Part shown: positions 1 to 11,284 of the stretch, in pieces
Layout: each line of letters opens with the position of its first letter
How positions within the stretch are numbered: the first letter of the stretch is position 1
Assembly (NCBI GenBank): GCA_016858145.1
Contig: JAEHOE010000017.1
Location: 496,001 to 560,000, forward strand
Source: Edaphochlamys debaryana
Taxonomy: Eukaryota; Chlorophyta; Chlorophyceae; Chlamydomonadales
DNA length: 64,000 bases
Direction: 5' to 3'
The notes under the pieces: model-generated
What the model was told of the DNA's origin: nothing
Database searches by the model: none
The model's input: the letters and a program-made list of their open reading frames with translations, nothing else
Translations under genes and position numbers: made by a program

Positions 1-1899
1 GCTGACGCAAGCGCGGGGAGTGGACGGAACAAGGAGCGTTGGGTTTAGGCTGGTAGAAGGCCGATGTTTGTAGGGGTTTTGGACGCTGTGATTTCTGCGT
101 CGGGCCGCGGGTCGGAAAGGACTGATAAGCTGACGAGCTAGCGGTTCTGGGTGCCACTGCAGTGAGCAGGCTGCAGCCGGTGCAGGGCAGATTAGCTTGA
201 CATGCCTCGTCGCCCAGGCTGCGGCAAAGTAGGGTCTACAACAACAACATGTGAGGCATGCCGGCCAGCGGTCTGCATGCACGTCTCCGGGGCTTTCGTG
301 TGTGGTGATGTGTGACAGGGTTCCACTACAGGGGAGGGACTCTGATACGCCGAGCAGATGTAGAGTGTGCAGGCGGCTTATCTTGTCGTGTAGCTTTAGT
401 TGCCGGGAAGAGACGCGTGCGACGTCAGAAGGCCCAGGATGCATACCGGAAGTGCAACGAGGGCACACTCGGCTCCAGGGCCCCAATCACAGCGGCGGCC
501 ATGACGAGAGGGTGGCTGAACGCTGAAGCGCTCGATTGTGGTGGTATGGTAGCTCTGGTTGTTTGGACAGGAGAGGTTTGTCTTGTGACGAACCGCTTTT
601 GGCCCTTGGGGTCCGGGCACCAACGTACTGGATACTGCTCCACTCCTCCACAGCTTAACAACAAGCACCCCAGCAGTGCGAGTCGAAGTAGTGGGAAAGT
701 GAGCGCAATGTATCGACCACGGACGACTGGCGTGAACGTGGGCGCGGCTCGGTGGCCGCCTGCCTTGGTGCCTAGGTCCAGGTAGCTGCCTTGGCAGGAC
801 CTTGGCAGTCACCCGCAATGGGCGGCACAGAGCGTCAGGACCAAGCCTCCAAACAGTCCAAGCAGCACGCCGTAGCCCGTAGGCCTGCACGAAGCAGTGG
901 GTACACCGGTTTGCATTCGGGGCTCGTCGACTGAGACCGTATTCCCGGACCTAGTCCTGCACCCTCTGCACGGCCTGGACGGGCAGGGAAGACACATCGG
1001 CGTGCAAGACCAGGAGCCGGGAGGTTTGTGCCAGTGTAAACCTGGTGACAACGAGCACTTGCGGCGTGGAAGGCCAGCGGGCGCGTGCGAACCGACATGT
1101 GGGCCGACATGCCGCTTTGGTCGCCGCAAACATGTCGCCCTGGCCCTTGTACACATGACGTGCCTGTGACAAAGCGGGCTGTGTCCTCTGTCGAAATGTG
1201 CTGGGAGAGGAAGCGAAACGGTGAGCGCGCGCGCGTTAGACCGGGCCGCGGAAGCAGCGACCGGACCGCGAGGGTCACCGAACCGTCGCGTAGTCGCTCC
1301 CTACCCGCACGCCCGTCGCTGCGCGCAGCGAGCCGGCTTGAGTCTGCAGTGAGTAATGCGTTGCTGCCAAAGTCGCGGCCCGAGTCGCGCGGTGGTCGTT
1401 GTGGCGAGAACATGGCGGGTCGGCATGTCCAGCCCGCGAGCCGGCGCGGCGCGGGAGGGCCTGCACGCAAGCCTGCTTCTGCCTCGCTGGTGCATTGAGC
1501 GCAGCGCTGGAGGCCGCGCTGGCCCAAATCCGGATGCGCAATAAACGCGCCAGCAGGGCGAAGCGAACCGTACGGCACCACTTGACAGCCGGGCACAACG
1601 AACCCGAGCGTTGCCGTACAAGCAATCACCGGCGCAATATGCGCTTGAAGCTGCGTTGGAATGCCATTCAGGCTAACCAAGTCACCAAGTCACGAGCACA
1701 CTCACGTAGCCCAACTCAAACACATAGGCCCACAAACAGCACAAGCTCGGGGTGACCCGCAGCAAGTTGTATACCAACTCTTGGCCCCTCCGGCCTCAGT
1801 GACAAGGCGCGGCAGCCGCGCCACTCGACAACTCTTCTTTCCCACAAGCTAGCAAAAGTGGCTACCCGCAATAGAGACCTAGGCTCCAGGAGTAGGGAA
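1..1899. other. no supported gene
   Basis: I see no convincing exon here. Open frames exist on both strands (the longest is on the minus strand, 835-1680), but they have no recognisable domain and no coherent splice pattern. The stretch may hold the promoter, 5' UTR or an undetected first exon of the GAF-domain gene that follows. Confidence 0.5.
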
Positions 1900-4800
1900 A
1901 TGCCGCACTGGGGCAGCAAGTGGCTCGAGTCTGAGGCGCCTGGTGAGCAGCCGCGTAACGCACTGCGCAGTTGTGGGCGCCCCAGTGGCCCTGCGATGGC
2001 CTGGCCGTCCCAGCAGCGACTGGGCACCGTTGGGCGGGCTTGCGCGCGCGGATTCGGGTTCGCTGTCCAGGCCCCTGGTGGAGTCGGCCGTCTGAGCCCC
2101 GCTTGGCCATGCCTGACGGTGCTTATTCCTCAACTTGACGCTGCAGAGCAAATTCAGGACGACAGCAGCTCCAGCAGCAGGAACTGCCCGGCGTCCCCCA
2201 GCGGCCGTCAACACCGCTGGTTCAGCTGCGTCTCCAACCTTCGGCGGTCCCTGGATGTGCATCTCAAGTCATACTACAAGGCGAGTCGGAGCGCGCGGCG
2301 TTCTGTGCGTTCTTTTCCTCCGCTGGCAGAATTGCGAGTTGGCTTGCAGTCGCTCCTTGGCGCAAGCGCCGCTTTCCCCGCTTTCCCTTGCCGGGCTGGT
2401 CGCTGACTACAACCCCTGATGGTCGCGCGTGTTGTGCAGGTCGACAGCGCTTTCGCAGGGACCCTTCGCTGCACGTCCGCCAGCGACAAGCTCACCGCGC
2501 TAGCGCGCGGCCTCACGGACACAGGCCTGATTGACTTCTGCTGGTGAGCGCTGGTTGCAAGGGCGCGGGGCGCGGTAGGGGCGCGCGCTGGCTTCCGGGG
2601 TTCGCGACCTGATGGAAACACGCAAACCTGCCTTGTCTCGGCCCGCAACACGGGCGCTGGTGTTCATGATTACGGTTGTTGATCACGACGGCGCGGGGTC
2701 GCCTCGTCCCTCGGTTTACCTAAGACCCACTGCGCATGTGCTCGCTTGCAGCGTCTACCTTGTCCACCCCTCGCGGGGAACCTTCGGCGTCGCGGCGCTC
2801 AGCGGCGCTGGCTCGGAGCTTTACCCGCCGCCACTCTCGGAGTCAGCGGCCAAGTGCGCGGCGCTGACCAGCGACGCGACCTCCTCGTCCTCAGCGCTCA
2901 ACGTGTTCACGCGCTGCGTCTTCCAGGCAAGCGCCTCTCCCCTCCTCCCCCCACCCCGCCTTCCCCCCTCCCCACGCCTCCGCTTACCCTTTTCTCCTGC
3001 CCCTCCCCTTCCCTTCCCCCCCAAAACCCTCAGGTCCAGGATTCCAACTGGGCCGTCGAGGATGTGGTTTCGAGCCGCGCCCCCTGGTACTACGACTGCG
3101 CCTCGGCCGCCAACGGCTACGGCCTGCCGCAGGAGGCCACGTGGCTCCGGCGCGTGGGCATGCGCTCCGTGCTGGCGCTGCCGTGCATGCACGGCACGGA
3201 CGTGACGGGCGTCGTGGTTGTGGCCAGCAAGCAGAAGACCCTCGACCACCTGTGAGCAGGGCGTTTTGGGGGTTTTAGTGGTTTGGGCCTGGGCCTCGGG
3301 ATGTGTGCCTTTTGGGCAGCGTTTGACCTGGGCATTGGCCGGCAACCTGCACTTTGATGTTAATCCTCATTTCCTCATTTATTAACCCCGGCTTCCGCGC
3401 GTGCTGCTCCCCCGCCCTCGTAGCCTCCTGCGCAAGCTGGAGGACCTGTGCTACAAGGTCACGCCCATTGTGGTGGACGCCGTGAGCGAGCACGCCAAGC
3501 TGCTCGGCAACCGCCGCTACGCCAGCCGCTTCGAGTCCGTGACGGACTTCGCGCACGCGGTCCTGGGCGAGATGCTCAATCTGGATCGCGCGGTCGTCAT
3601 GGCGGCGGTTGGCTCGTCCAACGGCACCACGGGCTGCCTCGTCAGCGACGCCAACGCCAGCCAGCAGCGGCAGGCGCAGCGGCAGGCCTCCATCGCGGCC
3701 GCCGCCGCCGCCAACGCGGCGGCGCGCGGGCGCGCCAGCGGCTCCGGCAAGGCCTGCCAGGCCAAGGCCGCGGAGCTCGCTGCCAGCGGCGCCAACCGCT
3801 TCGACGCCGCCGCCGCCATGGCCGCCGCCAACGCCGCCGGCTTCTCCTGGACCGCGCCCACCGCCGCCGCCGCGCCGGCAGCGCCCATGGGCCGCTCGTC
3901 CATTGACGTGGCCCGGTCCAAGGACGCCTCCAGCCAGGCCCAGGCCCAGGCCCAGCCCCACGGCTTCCGCTCCACCATCAGCGGCTGCCTGGCGAAGCTG
4001 CGCAACTCCACCGGCAGCTCCAAGCAGGTGCAGGCCGCGGCCCTCGCGGCGCTGCAGGAGCAGCTGCAGCTCGCCCAGGCCGCCGCCGCCGCCGCCCAGG
4101 CCGCCGCCGTCGCCCAGCTCGCCGCCCAGCAGCAGCAGCGGTCGTGCGACGGCGCGGCGCCGTTCTCTCGGCCCTCGCTCCACGCCACAGACACCTTCGC
4201 CTCTGCCTCGGAGGCGATGACCTTCTCTGGCGCTCTTGCCGGCGCCCTCACCTCGGACTTCACCTCGGGTCTCATGGGCTCCTGCATCCTCGCGCCGCCG
4301 CTCCGCGGCTGCGCCACCGACCCCGCCGGCGCTGAGCTCCACGTCTCGGCCCTCGGCTCCGCCGCCGCCGCCGCCGTCGAGGCCGCCGCCGCCGCCGCCG
4401 CCGCGCAGCCCCGCCCGCACGCCCACGCCCACGTGCACGTGCACGCGCCGGCCGTCACCACGGCCCGCACCCTGCCCGCCGCCACCACCGCGCACCCCGA
4501 CCCCGTGCTGGACCTCATCCGCGCCGCTGCCGCCCCCGCCGCCGCCGCCCGCCGCCAGCGCCGCTGCTCGGCGCTCGCCGGCGAGGGCCACCGCAGCCAC
4601 AGCACGCGCAGCCTCTCGTGCCTGGAGTTCTCTGGCCACCTGCCCCACGGCGAGCCCACGAGCGCCTCGGCCACCGCCACCGCCAGCGTCGACTCGCACC
4701 GCCTCGCCGCCGCCTCCCCCGCCGTCTCCGTTACGGAGGCCTCCGCTGAGGTCACCGCTGCCGCCGCCGCCCTCCCTGCCGAGGCCGGCGATCAGTCCAA

Positions 4801-5887
4801 CCGCACCACGCTGTCGGGCGAGGGCGAGCGTTACATGCTCGACACGGCATCGACCGTGGACTTCCACGCCACGGGCGCCGTGCCCGCGTGCCGCTCCATG
4901 CTGGTGGGCGACGCCTACTCGACCGGCGGCACCAGCGCCTGCGCCAAGCACTGCTTCCTCATCCAGCGGGGCCACCCCCTGGAGCCCTCGATCGGCGCCT
5001 CGAGCCAGATCTACCTCTCCCCCGCCGCCGCCGCCGCGGCCCTCGCCGTCGCCAACGCCAGCCGCCACAGCGCCTGCGCCACGGACGACGAGACCCACTC
5101 GGCCGCCACCACCGCCACCTACTTTGGCCGCTCCTGCCTGGCCACGGGCTTCTCCTCCAACGCCCCCGCCGCCGGCTTCTCGTCGCTCTTCACCAGCGGC
5201 CGCCTGGGCCAGATCAGCGCCGCCGTCGGCGCCGACGACGCCGCCGGCAAGTACGGCAGCGGTGGCAAGTACGGCAGCGGCGGCAAGTACGGCAGCGGTG
5301 GCAAGTACGGCAGCGGCTCGCCCGACTCGGCGGCGGCTGCGGCTCAGCCCGCGAGCGGTCGCTTCTCTCTGGAGAGCGCCCGCGCCGCCGCGGCCATGTG
5401 GGGCAGCGAGGCCTCGGAGGCCTTCGCCGCCGCCGTGAACTTCATCTCCGTGGGCCCCGCGCCTCGCGTGCCCGGCGGCGGCAGGCCCGCCCAGGCCCAC
5501 GCTGGCCCCGCCACCAAGGCCTCGATCGGCGGGCTGTACGGCATCCAGGAGTCGGGCCCCATCAACTCGTCCGGGTCCGGCCTCGGCTCGCCCACCAGCA
5601 TCCTGAGCGGCAGCGGATCCGGATCTGACGACGGCGGCGTTGCCGTCGTGGACGTTGACGGCCTGGCCGCGGCCGCCGCCAGCCTGGCCGCCGACGGCGA
5701 GTCGCCGTTCGTCGCCCGGGCCGGGCAGCCTCACTCACGTGCCCAGGTCTCCCGCCGCCTCCGCGTCCGCGCCACGGCCGACGCCGCGGCGGGTCTGGCC
5801 CACATGGCGGCTGCCAAGCTGGCCGTCAGCGACCAGGCCTGGCTTGGAGAGCAGCAGCAGGCGGCCTCGTCTCGCGTGCGGGCGTAA
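1900..5887 (+). CDS. GAF-domain protein with long alanine-rich C-terminal region
   Basis: Model of five exons: 1900-2280, 2440-2543, 2752-2926, 3034-3251, 3424-5887 (1113 residues). Phases agree at every junction. Introns 1 and 3 use GC donors (GCGAGT, GCAAGC). Residues about 128-290 read as a GAF fold: an early helix, a central strand pair around YLVHPSRG, and the typical closing motif RRVGMRSVLALPC followed by VTGVVVVASKQK. GAF domains bind small ligands or serve as dimerisation modules in signalling proteins. No catalytic domain follows. Instead a helical stretch (LRKLEDLCYKVTPIVVDAV) leads into about 780 residues of Ala/Ser/Gly low complexity with a KYGSGG repeat. The ligand and role are unknown. 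The start is uncertain: ATG 1900 is the first in-frame Met of the open exon, but a spliced upstream start is possible. Exon 4 has a second in-frame acceptor six bases downstream. No TGTAA was seen close behind the stop. Confidence 0.7.
5249..5320 (+). repeat. coding minisatellite, 18 bp x 4 (KYGSGG)
   Basis: Four head-to-tail 18-bp units lie inside the last exon of the GAF-domain gene, each coding KYGSGG; the last copy ends GSGSPD. Being a multiple of three, copy number changes would keep the frame. Confidence 0.9.
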
Positions 5888-8030
5888 GCGCCGCAGCAGT
5901 GACAGTGTGGTTGAAGGAATGGAAGGAGCGGGACGGGAGTGCTCCGTTGCCCTTCTTACTTACCTTGGCTGAGGCGGGGGGACCGTTGGGAGCTGGCTGG
6001 CGGGGTCTCGTGTTGGTTCACAAGATTTGTTTTGCCCAAGGGTTTTGTTACAGAAAAACCTGGTCAAGCAAAGAACTGTCTGAGTTGGGCACGATGGGCG
6101 ATTTTCCTTGCCCTCCCCTCCTGATGAAGGGGATTGGGTTGTCAAGCCGGAAGAGCGAGAAACCTTTGTGTATAGAGCCGTGGTGGTTGAGGCCTCGGAG
6201 ACTTTACTCCGGGCGTCCTTATTGCTTGGTTAGTGATGTCCTAGCCAGGCGGTGGCATGCTCATGCGCCAAACGCGGGTCACGAAACCGCAACTCGCCCC
6301 TCTAGTAGCTGTTGTAGGGAAGGAAGGCGAGCTTCCATCTGTATCCGGTTAGCTAGGTTCTAGGTACCGCCGACACGGCAGGAGGCCGCAAGCGCTGTTG
6401 ACGGGTCGGACACAGAACTGCGGGTTGACTGCCTGTACGGTTGCCAAGATTGGTAGCATTGGGCGCATGTTTGCTTGTGTGCGCCTAGTGGCGAGGGCAA
6501 GACATGCGAGGCGTAGTCATTGTGCTACACTCCATGTGCTTCCTCAAGGCTGGGTTTGTCCCGTCATTTTACTCGGGCAGTATCGGTATCGTGTGCATTG
6601 CAGGCTCCATTGAATCTTGCCCTTTTATGCCTCCGGATTCAACGCAAGTCACATAGAGATCCCAGGAAGGGGAACACAGGCACAGGGTGGTACCTGCCTC
6701 TGGCAGAGAGTGTGGGTTGGGCCTCGGGGCCAAAAGTCGCGGTGGGTTTGAAAGGAATCCGCATGTGAGCTGCGGTGGCCCTTTCCCGTGCATGTAGAGA
6801 GCGGCCGATTTACTCTTCTTTAATTGCCGCCTCGGTTGTGAGGGCTGGACGCCTAGGGCTTGCAGTGCGGGGTGCATGCACTCATGCTTTCAAGCTTAAT
6901 AAGTGGTGGTAAGGGCCCGCGGCGCAACGCCGCGTGTGCGGTTACATAGGCGCGAAATCTTGTTCGGCGCCTAGTCCGCGTATGCTCCCATCTGCCGCCG
7001 CCTTTGCGGCACGGGATTGCAAAGGGAGACTGACCGAATCCCACGATGTGGATTGCATCAACACTGAGCTGGGTGAGAGGAGCGGAGCGAGAGATGAGGG
7101 CTGGGTGTGTGGAGACTGGAGAGACGCGGAGAGACGAGAGAAGCGAGTGGCATGATGGGTGAAGCCAACCCTTTTGAGGAAGTTGGCGACCATCGTGAGA
7201 GCCTTCGGGCATTGCAACAACAGACTCGAGATGCGCTCCATGTGCCGTCCGCCTGCGCCGAGGCCACAGCACAGCACCTCGTGCGGCGTCTTCTCCCACG
7301 AGCAGCGCAGAGGGCCTCGGCACTTCCGTCCATCGTAGTGCAATGGGCATACGCAGCAGGAGCTGGGCTGCCCAGTGCCACCAGGCTGACAAGGCAATCC
7401 GTCTAGGTTGGATCTTCACCCGACAGACAGTGAGGGGACAACAGCACAGCAACCGCCCAGCTACCGCGGGAAGGGCTGGGAGGTCGGGCGTCGGGGTCGG
7501 GCGAATGCTGTCTGTCTGGCTCCCGCGGGAGGGCCTCCCGCCCATACCTACTAGTGGCGCACGTAAACGTCCTCATACCCACATCCACGCCCATCGCACA
7601 AGACTCTTTGCTTGCTTGCCCACCTGCTCAACGCACCAGCAGCCATGACCACGCCCAGGCCCAGGCTGCGGCGGTAGCCCTGTGCTGCTTGCGCGCAGCC
7701 TTGTGCGTGCTGCTGCCTAGTGCGGCCCCCCAACTCGCGGAGGAGGTCCCCCCCGCGCGAATCTTCAGCGCGGCCTAGCCCATGGGCGGTGGCAGGGCGG
7801 TGACACATGGCTCTATGCATGCAAACATGTCGGATTACCCGTCTAGTTACACATCCTTCATGTCATCGCCCCAGGACAATTTCCCTCATGTGAAGCCATC
7901 CCCTGTGCATGGGTACGTCCGGTTGCATCCACACAGTCCAAGCTTTCCCTCGTGCGTCGTGTCCTCGCTCGTGCACCATGTCACCCGCCCCCCTCCCACA
8001 CACTAGCCACGGCAGGCCGTTCCCCACCCC
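5888..8030. other. intergenic region, no supported gene
   Basis: This stretch lies between the stop of the GAF gene and the poly(A) signal of the convergent minus-strand gene. It is visibly less GC-rich than the genes around it. Open frames at 6853-7545 (-) and 7107-7406 (+) have no recognisable domain or wall-to-wall codon bias. Part of it is probably the 3' UTR of the GAF gene. Confidence 0.5.
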
Positions 8031-8035
8031 TTACA
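8031..8035 (-). terminator. candidate poly(A) signal TGTAA
   Basis: TGTAA on the minus strand, 89 bases after the stop of the 8124-10550 gene. TGTAA is the standard poly(A) signal in Chlamydomonadales; the assignment rests on motif and position only. Confidence 0.5.
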
Positions 8036-8123
8036 CTGCGTCAGCTCTGAGCACCAATCCACAAGGCTATTGACGCGCACTCTCAGGAAAGCGGTTCAGC
8101 TCCTGCTGTGACCTTGGCACAAC

Positions 8124-10550
8124 TCACAGCAGCAGGCCGCCATGCGGCCCGGCCCCGCCCGGCCCCGCGCCCTCGTCCACCCCCGGCTGGTTGGCGTTGA
8201 GGCCCAGGGAGCGCACCAGCTCGCGCGCCGCCGCCAGGCGGTTGAGGGCCTCCTGCGGAAGCAGACCACGAGGAGGGGGGGAGGTGCGGGCGGGGAGATA
8301 AGGGAGCACAACCGTGCTGATGAGAGGGAAGAGGGATGCTGAAAGTGAGGGAGAGAGGGCCCGTGCCCAGATCAGCGACGCTTAGGTAGGTGCAGGTTCC
8401 TAGCCGGATGGGGAGGCGAGGGCTGCCGAGTGGTGGGGAGCGCGCAGCACGCTTGCCAGGAGTGCCAGGCCGCACCTGCGTGGTGGCGTTGGCCTCGCGC
8501 CAGGTGGCGACCTGCGTGTTGCAGAAGCCGCCCACCTCGGCCTTGAGCCTGGGGAGGAAAGGGGGGACGGGGCAGGACGGGAAAGGAGGTGGGGCAGGCG
8601 CGTGGGGTCAGGGGCCGAAACTGATGGATCAGGAGTTCAGGAGGGCCTGGACTTTCTGCCTGAGAAAAAGAGAGACTTCACCATGGCTGATAGGGCGGGG
8701 AGGTCCAGCCATCCAACCGAGTCACCGACCCACGCCACCGCGGGGCCCCTCGCTCGCTCGCCCCCAGCCCACCTGGCCATGCGCTCCAAGAAGTCCTTCC
8801 GCATGGCCTCCAGGTAGTCCAGCGCGGCTGGGCGTCAGGAGGTGAGGTGGGGGGCGAAGGTGAGCGCAAGGTCGCCATTGGAGGGGCGGAAGGGGCGGCG
8901 GGGTGCGTGGGCACCCCGACAGGGGAGCGGAGTGCAAACACAATGTGATCGGCACGGCCCGATTTATGCTGGGTGCATGCTTCTGGGCGAGCAGTGCTAG
9001 CAACACATGCAACTCAGAAGTGTAAACCAGTTCGCACTTTCGCTCTCGAGAGCATGTCGTCGAGACTTTCAAACAGTGCAAGCCAGCTGCCCACCGCAGC
9101 TGTTGCACAACATGCAGAGCCCCGCAAACTACGCTCTCACTCCAGCCATTGCGTATCGTACCACCCAGGAAGCGCAGCAGCAGTCGCGGCCAAGTCACGA
9201 TTGCCGACGATCGGAGCGCGAACCCCACCCCGCTCCGACCGCGCCCACTCACTGCTGGTCAGCTCGTCGATCTGCGGCGGACCAAGGCAGGCACGGCTTA
9301 TTCGAATTGCAAGTGACTCTGGCCTCAGACTGGAGCAGAACACGGCGCAGCCACCCCCAAACCCAGCGCCTGTCTGGCCCAGCCTCTACCCACGGCCCCG
9401 CTTCGGGGACTGCGGGACGAGGGACGTTTGGGCGACGGCGCTGAACACCAGCACAAGCACGGCCCGCCAGCGACGCCCCCCACCTGCTGCTCGATGTTGG
9501 CGCGCCGCTGCTGCACCGCCAGGATGCCGGCAGCAATGGTGTCCGTCATGGGGCCGTCGCCCGGGCCGGCGTCGCCGTCGGCGTCGGCCTCGTGGCCGCC
9601 GCCGCCGTTGGCCAGGGCCCCTCCGTTGGCGGCGGCGGCGTCCTGCCCGTCGCCGTGCCCATGTGGGTCGGCGCCGTTGCCGCTCCCCGGGCCATCGCCC
9701 GCTTCGCCCCTGCCGGCGGCGGCTTGGAGCTGGTCGTCTAGCGGCACCTGGCGGAAGCGCCGTCACGGGGTGGGGTGGGGGCTCAGAGGTGAGGCCGTGC
9801 GGCGACAGCCGTGCCGGCAACTGCAGCTGCTACCTCGGCACAGTCGACCACAAGCTACGCTTAGCCTCGATGCTGCTGAGCCCCGCCAAGACCAACAAAG
9901 CTAGCATGAACACACGGCCCTTTCTCCTGCCCCAACCGCTCCCACCTCCACGTTTTGGCCGTCCAGCCCCCCGTCGAGGGACATGGCGTCTTCGTGCTGG
10001 CGGCGCCGCCCCGCCATGGCCGCCGCCATCGCTGCCGCCGTGGCGCCCTCATCCACCGGTGCGCCGCCGCCGCCGCCCGGTATGAAGGAGCCGGCGCCTG
10101 TGTGGCAGGCGGAAGGAGGGAGCACGAAGGTAAGGAGGCCATGAGGTATGCCATGTGGGTCGGGCAAGCCAGACACGGGCACCATGTTCCCCAACCCTCC
10201 CGGTCCCTGCCGCCTTTACCCATGTCGGGTCTTTCTCCCCTCCCCTCCCCTTCTTGTCCCCCAGGTCCTACACCCCCCCTCCGCTCACCCGAGTCCCTGT
10301 TGCGGCGGTCGTAGTAGACGTGGCTGACCTGGGTCAGCATCTCGCCCGGCCCCGACAGCACCGCTGCGCCGCCCGGGCCCGACAGCGAGCCGGCGCAGGG
10401 CGTGAGGCCGCCGGGGCCCACGGGGGCCGTGGCCGCTGCGTGGTGCGCGTAGTGGTGCGCCGCGCGCAGCAGCGCTTGGTCTGGGTGCGGCCCCGCGTCT
10501 GGGGGCGAGCCTGAGAGCCGCCGCGCGACCGACTTGGTCGGCCGCGTCAT
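8124..10550 (-). CDS. uncharacterised protein with helical C-terminal domain
   Basis: Seven exons, read from high to low coordinate: 10550-10289, 10097-9946, 9747-9484, 9271-9253, 8827-8773, 8548-8476, 8252-8124 (317 residues). All phases match with GT-AG introns. Exon 4 is a 19-nt microexon. The first two thirds are low complexity: Pro/Gly/His/Ala rich, then an Asp/Gly/Asn-rich acidic stretch. The last third, about residues 205-300, is strongly helical and likely a coiled coil, beginning TDTIAAGILAVQQRRANIEQ and continuing through LDYLEAMRKDFLERMARLKA. I do not recognise the family. The architecture would fit a subunit of a larger complex, but that is a guess. It is transcribed divergently from the protease gene. 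Confidence 0.7.
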
Positions 10551-11284
10551 GGCTGGAGGCCCCTGGAGGCTGCTGCGAGCTGCGGTGGTGCGAGCGAGGA
10601 AAGCTCCGGTGCGCGGGAAACCGCGCGGGAGCGGTCGTGCGGAAGTCCCGAGCAAGCTGAGGGCAGCACTGTCGGCTGCTCAGTTTGCAGAGGAGCGCCG
10701 CACACAACCGCAAGAAGGGCTGAGTTACGCCAGCAGAGCGGCCACCCCGCGAGCCGAGCTGGTCGATCCCGCTGTGCGCATCTGCTGTGGCCTGCTTTTG
10801 CCCTTGCTTGGCGCAAACCGCTGCGCGCCAAGCTGGAGTGCTGGAGCGCGGCGCAACAGCAGCGAGCCCTCGCGCTTGCGGAGTGGAAAGTCAAGCACGC
10901 CCGCGGTGGGTCAAAGTGGCGCCTGACAGACGGGCGGTTGTAGGCGTCTACGAATTGGGGTGTTGCGCTGTGCTGCGTGTGCGTAAGGCGCTTGCGGCGG
11001 GCTGTCGAGGAGGCGCCGGGGAGGCACCTTCCCGCGCATGCGGCACGGATGTACGGGAGTCGCTCCGGCGCCACTCTTAAGCCGCTTCCCTGCTCCCTGT
11101 GCGCTTGTGCTTTGACTCTGCTTTCGTGATCAAACGTATCGTGACCTACAGCTTCCTATTTATCGGCGGACTCGCGTGGGCCCCGACGACCTGCAAGCCC
11201 CCGTTGACCCGTCGGCGACCTCGCGGACCGCGGCACAGCTAGCTCCTGACCGCCGCTCCCGCGTCTCCACAAGTGCAGCCAAGC
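10551..11284. promoter_or_regulatory. divergent intergenic region with TATA-like site
   Basis: These 734 bases separate the start codons of the minus-strand helical protein and the plus-strand protease, so both promoters should lie here. A TATA-like TATTTAT occurs at 11157-11163, about 120 bases before the protease ATG. No other element is clear. Confidence 0.4.

Noticed and set aside
835..1680. Minus-strand open frame of 281 codons at the window start
   Set aside because: No domain, no consistent codon bias and no supporting splice sites; long frames are common by chance at this GC content.
3275..5734. Very long minus-strand open frame (819 codons) antisense to the GAF gene
   Set aside because: It is a mirror effect of GC-rich third codon positions in the plus-strand exon; its product is pure Gly/Ala/Arg and it ignores the splice pattern.
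6853..7545. Minus-strand frame of 230 codons with a Cys-rich patch
   Set aside because: The Cys spacing fits no known domain and the surrounding DNA has lower GC than real exons in this window.
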